Positions 55,201 to 64,000 of a DNA stretch of 64,000 bases are shown here, one piece after another. Below the pieces are notes generated by a model that searched no databases, was not told where the DNA came from, and saw nothing but the letters and a program-made list of their open reading frames with translations. The DNA comes from Dromaius novaehollandiae. Lineage: Eukaryota > Chordata > Aves > Casuariiformes > Dromaiidae. Numbering within the stretch: position 1 is the first letter of the stretch; every line of letters begins with the position of its first letter. The stretch covers positions 17,581,501-17,645,500 of the forward strand of contig NC_088111.1 in NCBI RefSeq assembly GCF_036370855.1. The letters run 5' to 3'. A program made the position numbers and the translations under genes.

Positions 55201-58200
55201 ATAGGATGGGATCCCAGAAGGCAAAGTCCCACATGGAAATAACCCAAACCACAGCCCTTTTCTAGACTCCAGCAAAGCAGGTTCTAGAGGCACAAGATGT
55301 GTTAAAATGCAGAAGACATGAGATCTGAAAGGGCCCCTGATTCACCACTGGAATAGTGGAAGGCCTATACCCAAACATAAGCTTGTGCCCATCTGTTATG
55401 GGGCCCTTTTCCCATCAAACAGTAAAGGAAGTTTGGCACTTAACTGCCTTTTATGCCTCCGAAAAATCACTATCCTAGTCATGTGATTACAGATAAATTC
55501 CCAAACTCTTTCAGTTACTGACCCATTTGGTGCTGCACCCTCCAAAGCCAATAATTGTCCTCAGCTTCAGGATTGGATCTGGTAAGAGCCTCTGAAAAAA
55601 AGACAGCATTGTCACACTTACTGCAGAACTAAGGCCAGCCCCCTAACTGCTCCGCCACATTCCTCTGGAGCACAGGGCCACTCTGCCACTATTCCTAGTT
55701 TCTCTTGGAAGCACAGAGACTGCTTTGAATTCTCTCCCATTAAGGGGATAGTTTTAAAGTATTTGACCTGTCAGAATTCAAACTTGGAAGAAAACTGGAG
55801 CTGGGATCTTCTGACATCCTATTTTAAGAAGTTCTCCTGCTTAGGCTAAGGGGGTTACAAACAGATCTTCCTAATGCCCTGAAAATTCCTAGAGAGCAGG
55901 CTGATGCTGTGGAAAGATCTGTTATCTCACCCTGCAGTGAGAGGCTCTCCTGCTAGACAGCACATCTGGTCCAGTGACCTTCATGTATACACTCTGGAAA
56001 AATCAGCAAACACACATTATTGGTTTTATGTCAGCACATTCATCTCTGAACAAGACATATGGTCCCTCTTTCAAGAAATACAAGATACTAGTGGAAAGAA
56101 GAACTGACAGTCAGAAAAAACAATTCCAGCAACAGGACTGGACTGACATTAACTGAAATTCCAGCCCAAAGCTTTTGTTCCCTCTGCTGCTTCTGCTGGG
56201 CTCAAAAGCATCACAAGCATCAGCCATAAATGTCCCAAAGCTACCTTACCCAAGCAAGCCTTCAGCTGTTTGGATGCCAGCCTTAGGCTCCCTACACCCC
56301 AAATCAGTCCCAGCAGCTAGGACTGACCCATGCCCATGTCTCAGCGTTCCCAGAGTGTCACGAGGTCACGCACACATGCAGGTGTGATAAGGGTGCCAAA
56401 TGGGGGCTAGTGTATTCATTCAGTCCCACAAGACAGAGCAAAAGGCATGGGAAAGATCTGTGGCTGGGAAAAACAGGCCCCACTGCACCAGTGACATATG
56501 CTGACTGGGGATCTGGCTTGGGAAGGAGCCCCACATGCAGGAATCAAAATAGCTTGTGCCCCAAGCCCTGAGAGCTCAGGGCAAGGCCCACTCTCCTCTT
56601 GACAAAAACATCCTGCGATTAAAGTCACAAGAAGACCAAATGAGGGGGAAGCATTAACAAGAATCACTACCAAACAAACAGAATGCAGAGCTGTGCCAAG
56701 CATAAAGTGTAATATCAGGCTGCTGTGATTCCTCAGTGTTTCACCTACCTTCTCCAAGCTAGTGTTGACAGCATGGATAGTTCGTTCACTCTTCTTGTGA
56801 GCATACACGTGAATACCACCATCAGTGACTGCTGGTGACTGCCCAGCAGAGTCGCCAGCACCTTGTAGTCTCCCTTTCTTGTTTACCTCCTGCTCCCCAG
56901 CATGCATGGTTTCCAAAGGCCCTGGGGTTGTTAGGTGAACCTCAGGAATGCTTTTTGTAATTAGAGGACACCTACGTGGCATCTGAGAAAGAACAAAGCC
57001 TCAGACACAGATCTGACTTCCCTCCCACCTTCTTACACCCACTGCAAAGGGAGAGACAGGGAGAAACCATCATCATTCCTGAGTGACTCTTAATAAAAAC
57101 TCCAAACATTCATGTAAGTGAGAAATGCAGGGATACAAATGACAGAGTAACTTGGAGGAAGAGCATTCCTGTGACCTAACTGTAGGTAGCTAACTTGGCC
57201 AGGTATGTTAACCAGTCAGTCTCCCTGTGTTCCCAATATTGTTCATGAACAGTTCCACTCCTCCAGATGACAAACCAGAGCCTTAGGGAAGATCTATCTC
57301 TTAACAGCCTCTCCACTGAGCAGAGAGGAAGCTGAAATCCACTGGCCAGCTAACTTGGCTTATCCTGATTCAGCAAATGGTTGCATTCATTGTTTTCTCC
57401 CCCTCCACAGCATAAGCAGCATACGTTTCCCAAAGCTCTCTCTCCATAACTCTATCACTCTCCTACACCTTTACTACCTTTCTGGCAAGAAAGGGTCCAA
57501 ACACCAGTACCTGTGTCACTAGCAACAGGGAAGGAGAATTCAGTGGTTAGGGGCAGCTGCCCGCAGTCCCAGTAATCTGGATTTTATGCCCTGCTATGCT
57601 AGAGACACCCTAAGGGCACTTGATCAAGCTCCCTAGTCTCTAGTCCTTAATTCATATCAGTAATTTGAAGAAAAACTATTCGCTGTCTCAGCTGAGATGG
57701 GGAGGATAGAAGACTAGCGATTACAAAGCACTTGGCATTTATCTGGTCTTTTTTCTGTACTACGCAAGACTGAACTGCAAAGTCATTAGCTATGGGGCTG
57801 TAGTCAACAGACCATGCCCAGACAAGGCTGTGAATGACAAAAAGCAGCTTGTACATCCTAAATAAAGAAACTAAAAGGCGAGACAGGTGTGAAAAACTCC
57901 ATGAGGCAGAAAGAAAGAAGCTGCACTCTCTCTCCAAAGCATACTTACAGCTTTGGGACTGGTTATCTGCTGGATGAGGGACAGTCGGTCACGGACTGCT
58001 TTGGTGAGTGTTACTGGCTGGGGCAGCTGGTGGACTGGGTCTTCCAAAACTTGGCCACCTGGATCACAAGAAGAGAGGGTTGGACTCTGTAACCCTCTGA
58101 CCTATGAACTACCTACTCCTGCATGGAGTAAATAACAGCCACCTCATTCAACTTCTTATTGCTCCTTTAAAAAAGGTCTAGGAACAAATAAGGAACATAG

Positions 58201-61200
58201 GCTATTCTGTAACAGAAAAACACAGACCCATTTCTACACTTGGCATGCCTGCTGTAAGCAATACTCTCCACGGGGTTTTTGTTTGGTTTTTTTTTTTATC
58301 TGCAGGTCAAGAGCACCTGGAAAACCTCCAGAGTGGTCTGCATCAGGAAACAGGCAGCTGCTTTTGGAATCTAGAAAAGCGTGGGAGAGAACTGCCACAA
58401 AAAATCCATTCAGGTCCCCTGATCAGGCAGTAGCTGAAACTACACATTACAACAGTTCTGAAACAGAAAAAACACCCTGCAGATTTGCTGCCCTGGAGAT
58501 GGGAATGGACTCCAACCCCAGGAGACTCACTAAGGGCTGCCTGCTCAGTAATGATTTTGTAAGAGGAATCCACAATGCAGCTTCCTTAAAAGACTCATCA
58601 AAATTCACTAGGCAAGAAAGGTCTGTGCTCTGATCACCTTTTAAAACTTCTCAGCACTTCTAAGCAACAAGTAAAGGTACTTTAGCCAGCTCCTGGTGAG
58701 AAGATCTATCTTCTGCAAAATGCAGGGCCTCTCTCAAGTGTTTCTAAACCTCTGGGAGATGCTCTTCCAGAGCTGTACGTTAAATGAGTAATGCGAAGGG
58801 CTCTGGACAACACACAGGAGTTGATCAATACCTCAGACAGAGCCTAGGAAGCAGGCAGCACACTGCTCAGGCACACACCAAGGGACCGGCCCAGCCTCAG
58901 CTTGCTGACCCTAGCCTTCCTACCTGCTGCAAGACTGGAACAGCTCTTTTGGATCGAGTCATATGGCAGCTTGGACCCATCGGATGGAAACCTGAACAAA
59001 ATCAGAGGAAAGGCATCTTTTAATTATGATTCTGCACAGGAACCCAGAAATCCTATTTGATAACTGCCTGGCACAAAAGCCCCTTCACAGAAGCAGATTT
59101 AGCTGGCTGACTCCTATAAAATTCCCTCTTTCACTCCCTCCTCCCCCAGACACACGGATACTAAAGCATCTCCTTCATCTGACCTACGGCATTAGTTTTC
59201 AGAGGTCAGGTCTACACGATGTGTTTTAAGCACCTCTACTATGCTGCTGACTGTGATGAGCTGCAATTTATGGCCAACACAGCTATCTGGCAAAAACCTC
59301 AGCACAGATGGGATCGCAGCACTAAAGCTGTGCTTCTGTTGAGGAAGGTACGCTTATGTCTGCTGCCTGATGAGGCATTAAGGCTGATGACAGTTCAGCA
59401 GCCACTGTAAGTCTACCTTCTAAAGCACAAAGAACTAGCAAGAAGTTGAACTGCTCCAAATAGCCACCAAGGAAAAAGGCTTGCATTTAGCTAAGCTAGC
59501 CACAGAAGCAATCCCAGCAAAGAGGGCCCATCTCCAATAGCCTTCTGTGGGGCAAGAGGACTGGTATTAACTGTATCACTTTACAGGCCTGGGGCTCAGG
59601 AAGTGCTCTGTGACTGAAAACTCATAAGGCCTTTTGCCTGCCCCAAAATATCAGCAATCAACAATTAAACACAGACCACAATGTGCTCACAACATTTTAA
59701 CACTACAGTTGAGGTGAATGGGATGGTTTAAGTAGGATCCCACTTTGTACAAAGCTGGCACTCCTTAGCTGGCTTTAACTCTGCTGCCTTCCTACACCAC
59801 ATGTTGACATGCCCAAAAGAACAGAGAGATCTAAAAGTTCTAGCAATGTCAAAAGTAGCGTTTAGCAAGTATACCTGATATAGTCGTAGCGGTCATGCCA
59901 CTTCTCTCCCTTTGGCACAGGGAATGCCATTTCCCGTGGCATGGGAGACATACCATGGCAGGCCAGGTTAGCTTGTCGGGCTTCAGAGAAAGTCACACCT
60001 GGTAGCACACAAGACAGAAAAACTATGTTCTCCAAGGTCTGAAGGAGCCTGTGGAACTAGCCGAAATGTGTTTCTAGTGGGGCACAGAAACAAACAGCAA
60101 CTTCCCTCTTTGAAAACATCTGAAAAACAAAGACTACAACTGAAGTACCCTGATGCCTGTAACAAATGAATATGCCTTTGCATAGGAATATTCTTGTAAC
60201 TCTCACCTTCCAAAGAAGCAGCAAGAGCCTAAACCTTTGGTATCAAGTTATAAATTCCCTGTGCCAAAGATTGACTTAGTTTGATATTATTTTCTATAGC
60301 TTCACACAATCTGTTAGGACTCCGTTTTGATTTTCTTGTTTTCCTTCCTTGATGCATTTACAACTTCATGAAAATGATGAGTCTTCAAGAGTTTATCTTT
60401 ATTTTAATACCTCAAAGTTTGGGGGACTTCTTTCATGGTACATAGCATCTATAAATTCTTCCTCACTGATGCTTTCAAGTGGGCCAGTCAGTTTTGGCAG
60501 ATTTCCAGAAATTAAAAAAAAAAAAAAAAAAAAAAGTCAGAAACAAAGGCTTTGATTGAAGTATCTCTGCTGCACTAAGCAGGTAGATTAAAAAAAAGAC
60601 TATGTTGGAAGATTTCTGAATAGCCGTGACAAAAAAAACCAAAAAACAAAAAACCAAGCTCTTCCGGCAGATAAAAGTACAGGCCTATGAAAAGTGAAGT
60701 GTGGTTACAGCTTTTTCTTTTCCTGCAACAATCTAATGTTGGTAAGATATTTAACTTTTCTCCAGTCATTCACTTTTCCAGCTGGAAAATAAGAAGCAAC
60801 ACTTTCCTCTCAGAGAGGTGGGGCAATTTTATTCACCAGTGTAGGTGGAACCTTTTAATACTGCACCTAGTTTTTTGACCTTTCTGCTTCCTATCATTGC
60901 TACAGGAAAAATAATCTAGCTTTTGATACAGATATATTCCCATGCTTATAGACTAAGAACTCAAAGTGTAAAGGCTAAAAGTCCTGCTGGAATCACGTCT
61001 GTAAAAGCAGTTTTAAGAACCTATAGGTTACCTTCAGACTTGGTTTACACCACATGAGAAATTGCATGCCACCCCAAGCTCTCAGCTCCTTACCTGGGTC
61101 AAACAGCAAGTCACTTGTGCAGAGATTTTTCACAAGTAGATTGGAACAGAGCTTGACACTCTTCAGATGGCTGTAACGTCGGTTGAGATACATGGAGAGG

Positions 61201-63987
61201 ATGTAGTGGAGATCAAGCATCAGACAGGTCCAGCGCACGTTGGCAGGGGCTGCTCCCACTAGATCTGGAGGTCAAAATGGCTTGTTGCAAAACCAGCACC
61301 GAGTACTAAGGGAACGTGTCAGAAGACACTACAAACCTTGGGCTGTGATCTTTGCAGAATGGGTGACATAAGATTAATAGCATGCATGTGGCTAATGGTG
61401 TCTCTTAACATGCACATCCAAGTCACCATTCTGCTCTGAGGTACCCTTCTACCAACACTAGCAAACACAGTCTGATTTGTGACTCTATGCATATTTTCAC
61501 GTATAAACCTGTGATCTTCAGCCCCTCAAACGGAGGCCTCAGAGCACACAATTTAACAATTTAATTCTGTCAGAAATACGCCCAACTCGATGGTCCAAAT
61601 GAACTGTCTCTTTACGACAATAAATGCTACTATGCTCTAGTCACTAATTTAGTGGGAGCTGGCACTTCAGGCTTGCATGCTCACGCCAGAACAAAAACGC
61701 AACAAAACGTGCTATGTTATGCCGTGATAGAATCTCTTCCTGCAGTCAACTGGCAATCGACTGATATGGTGCCCTGAACTACAGAACTGACTGCACTAGT
61801 CAGCTTTAGCCTGGCTGATGCAACTGCAGGAAATGTTATCCACTTAACGCGCTTCACCTTTTTCCTTGGACCCTGAATCAATGAGGTCCCCAGGTTCTTT
61901 TTGCAGCATGTAGAAAGGAAGAAACCCTAAAGCCCTTGAAAAACTAAGTATTTAACACTCAAGATTTCCACCAGGCTTGACTTGTCAATAGTAATTAGAA
62001 TAGAGTATCTGAGATTGGAAAATGCACCTCATAGCTCACAATCGCAATGCATAGGTCTGAAAAAAACAGACAACCAGCCATGCTGTCTCAGGCCAGACTC
62101 ACACCTGGCCTGACATTACATCCTCCATTAGTTAGGGAGAACTTAAAACAGGGGATGCAGAAACAGTCCTTCCCAGTAGCCATAGCACCTAGCTTCCAGC
62201 AGCCAGCTGTTAAGGGTCTTCTGGATCAAGCGAGTGCATCCATACCACTTTGTTCAACAGCGATGCACTCATCGTCCTTGAATCCATCTACTCCCTTTTT
62301 AAACACAGTTTATTTTCTAATAATTTATTTTGGCCATGATGTTCCAGCACAATCTCTACTGTGACATGAGCAATGCCACTATCCATATGCAGTACTCTTT
62401 ACCTTGCTTGGAAGTCTTGGCTGTGCTCTCATAAACTGACCCTTTGGAAGCTCCACAGATGAAGGGGAACTGAAGCCATGTGGCCGTGGATTTGAACTCC
62501 TTAAATAGGTTGGAGAAAGAGATGCGAACCACCTGGTTATCCTGAGGACAAAGATACACATGGTGTTTTAGTCACCCTGGTGGCTTAAGCAAGAAAATGC
62601 TGCAGAGAGGAAAGCATCCTTTGGCTAGCACGGCTCAAAGCCTAGGCAATTTCAATAGCAGTCTCTTGTCCCATCCAATACAGTCCTGAGTGAAGAGACA
62701 CTAAGAAACCTGAGTCCAGAGATAGCACAAGAACAGAAATCATCTCAGGCCCAGGGCAATCGCCACTGATCACAAAGACCAGCTTTCACTGGAAGTACAT
62801 TGAGAGTTGAAGATTAATTCCTGGACCTCTCTGGATAATCGGGCAAGAAAATTGCAGGAAGGATGTCACCTCCTCCTTTAACTCCACCTCAACAGCTACT
62901 ACAGCACGTTGGGGAACTTCAGCATAAAAGACTCCTAGCAGACATCTACCTTGTAGCAGAACAGTCTCATGTCCTAAAGTCCAAGTCTTGCAGCTTCAGG
63001 CCTCTATAAAAACAACCACTGCTGCCCTCAGTCCTTTAATCAGGTTACAGAGCCAATTACACCAGCAGCCAGACAACACCGTATCACATACCTCTGTAGC
63101 AACATCCAGATGCACAACGAAGTATTTGTTTGGCATAGGCCTGAACAGCACGTAGAGGTAACGCCCAACAAGGCCCAGCGACTGTGTGCTGGTCTTTGGC
63201 AGCTGAATGTAGTTACTAGCAGGAATGGAGCCTCGGATCCGATACACCGTTCCCTTCAGCGTCTTGTCCTTCAGAAACAAAAGCAGGCGTCAGCACACAC
63301 ATAATAACAGAAAAAAGGACTACAGAGGTGGGATTTCTGTTTGCCGCTCAAGGCAAATAGCTGTTTCCTTATCAGAGCACTGGTTCACACAGATGCATGC
63401 CAAGATCAGCTAGTTAGGCAACAACAGGGCTGGGGAACCTTGGTGCTTTACATTAGGGATCTCATCTATTTTGGGAGCACCAGGCTTTTTTATAGGCATC
63501 TTAGTCCTTTCCATTATATTGCACAATATTTCTGTGGTAAGCACTGAGATTCTCAGCTAGAAAAGCAGCTGGAGGAAGCAGTTTGTTTTAGCTGCTCCTG
63601 ACGTGGTATAGAAGTGAGAAATGGAAGCCAGCCCCACTTGGCCCACGGGGGATACTCTCAGGTGCTCCCTGGAGACAGCTTCAAAAGCTCTGCTGTAACC
63701 AGCAAAAGGCAGGAGAAGAGGAGGTCACCTCTTTGCCTTTGGGTGGCACTGAGCCAGAGAGTCCGAGATTTATCCCAGCCACTGCAAGTCCAGGGAGACG
63801 GGGACTCCCCCGTCCGCAGCACCACTGGGTGCCAGGCCGTCCCTCTCCTTAGGGCATGCAGCCGGACCGGTGAAAGCAGCGGAGCCCCGCGTTACCATGA
63901 AGGTTGTCACATCCCCCTCTTTCGTTGACCGCTTCCATTCCTCCACTTTGAAGTGCTTGAAGACGTTCAGGTAGGGGTTCTGCCACA
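27865..63987 (-). CDS. WDR90: WDR90 (POC16), centriole/cilium WD-repeat protein, all coding exons but the first
   Basis: WDR90 is a microtubule-wall protein of the centriole needed for centriole architecture and cilia (known for the human and algal POC16 proteins). Forty-one exons with GT/AG borders join in phase to about 1,863 codons ending at TGA 27865-27867; human WDR90 is about 1,750 aa. Order: a CFAP20-like (DUF667) N-terminal domain, a first long series of WD40 repeats, an acidic linker, and a second WD series. The first exon present (63896-63987) opens with an incoming phase-1 codon and encodes WQNPYLNVFKHFKVEEWKR. It matches the human sequence from about residue 5, so a tiny first exon is off the right edge. 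Exon coordinates are in the four block entries below. Exon numbers assume one missing exon. Neighbour RHOT2 follows head-to-tail within 200 bp. Identity is certain; a few low-conservation borders in the linkers are less so. Confidence 0.96.
36587..38900 (-). other. WDR90 intron 31
   Basis: The largest WDR90 intron in the window (2.3 kb). Unique, AT-richer sequence. A 187-codon plus-strand open frame at 37830-38393 has no recognisable family or codon character. No mobile element was recognised. Confidence 0.7.
39658..39678 (+). repeat. Poly-T tract in WDR90 intron 29
   Basis: About 20 consecutive T on the plus strand (poly-A in the transcript). Confidence 0.85.
41142..43454 (-). CDS. WDR90: WDR90 exons 25-28: acidic, poorly conserved linker with a microexon
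   Basis: Exons 43421-43454 (34 nt), 42794-43010, 42173-42355 and 41142-41242. The microexon (AHSSKADLPPR) has acceptor TTTCCAG and donor GTAGGT and is the only way I found to pass from phase 2 to phase 0. Exon 27 is acidic at its start (FSESDEEEEANLP). Exon 28 ends in a recognisable segment (YRHFTPRFKASVLPQ) that resembles the human protein. The composition suggests a disordered spacer between the two WD series. Borders here rest on phase and splice consensus, with little family support. Confidence 0.75.
43550..56982 (-). CDS. WDR90: WDR90 exons 9-24: linker and first WD40-repeat series
   Basis: Exons 56749-56982 (low-conservation linker), 55523-55591, 54756-54866, 54351-54496, 53958-54015, 52022-52140, 51631-51792, 50616-50746, 49306-49422, 48526-48761, 47902-48041, 47171-47301, 45764-45894, 45066-45227, 44272-44400 and 43550-43683. 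WD-type motifs include FFVGHTDK, VVRLWEF, DNVRLWRV, LRLWPLD, NTIRVWDL, VIKVWDY and IFLWDF, with strand-turn signatures such as FTPDQEHVVSVG. Phases close at every junction. The strong donor TGT|GTAAGT at 43550 leaves phase 2, which requires the 34-nt microexon that follows. Confidence 0.93.
45895..47170 (-). other. WDR90 intron 20
   Basis: 1.3 kb. A short CACAGAATCACAGAA motif at 46367-46382 resembles the terminal repeat of avian CR1 elements, but nothing else of an element is seen. Confidence 0.6.
52141..53957 (-). other. WDR90 intron 13
   Basis: 1.8 kb of unique sequence between two WD-repeat exons; nothing else recognised. Confidence 0.7.
57949..63987 (-). CDS. WDR90: WDR90 exons 2-8: CFAP20-like (DUF667) N-terminal domain
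   Basis: Exons 63896-63987, 63092-63268, 62403-62541, 61094-61258, 59875-59998, 58924-58991 and 57949-58058. Recognisable conserved runs are DKTLKGTVYRIRG, NYIQLPKTSTQSLGL, GRYLYVLFRPMPNKYFV, DNQVVRISFSNLFKEFKS, NVRWTCLMLDLHYILS, and MPREMAFPVPKGEKWHDRY. This domain is shared with CFAP20, a doublet-microtubule inner-junction protein, which fits attachment to the centriole microtubule wall. The last two exons lead into a less conserved linker. Confidence 0.92.
60513..60535 (+). repeat. Poly-A tract in WDR90 intron 5
   Basis: About 22 consecutive A on the plus strand, without a recognisable retroelement body beside it. Confidence 0.85.
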
Positions 63988-64000
63988 CTGCCGAGACAGG

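Overview
The window is nuclear DNA from a vertebrate, most likely a bird or another sauropsid. All four recognisable genes are intron-rich, lie on the minus strand, and are vertebrate orthologues. From right to left (the direction of transcription) they are WDR90, RHOT2 (Miro2), RHBDL1 and STUB1 (CHIP). This order and common orientation match human 16p13.3 as I know it. Compact introns, very GC-rich small genes and abundant G-rich minisatellites fit an avian chromosome; the species cannot be named from the sequence.

Layout. 24-3000: first three coding exons of STUB1; the U-box part lies beyond the left edge. 3001-5957: RHBDL1-STUB1 spacer, filled mostly by strand-asymmetric G-rich tandem DNA and a 23-bp minisatellite. 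5958-10561: RHBDL1, eight coding exons encoding 372 aa, with a tandem repeat and a homopurine tract in its 3' UTR. 10562-13517: spacer with a large array of a roughly 20-bp unit directly upstream of RHBDL1. 13518-27462: RHOT2, 19 coding exons that join in frame to 618 aa, plus a 1.8-kb 3' UTR. 27463-27638: a very short RHOT2-WDR90 gap. 27639-63987: WDR90, 41 coding exons including a 34-nt microexon; only the first coding exon is off the right edge.

The exon models were built by reading splice sites on the minus strand and checking that reading phase closes across every junction. RHBDL1 closes at 373 codons and RHOT2 at 619 codons including stops; the WDR90 exons close over about 1,863 codons including the stop.

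The genes do not form one pathway: WDR90 is a centriole and cilium wall protein, RHOT2 a mitochondrial outer-membrane GTPase, RHBDL1 an intramembrane protease family member, and STUB1 a chaperone-linked ubiquitin ligase. I found no CRISPR, phage, insertion sequence, viral element or RNA gene that I can support. The most notable non-genic content is the set of G-rich tandem arrays around the STUB1 and RHBDL1 promoters. The most interesting gene-level observations are a possible alternative hydrophobic tail of Miro2 made by reading into intron 18, and the WDR90 microexon.
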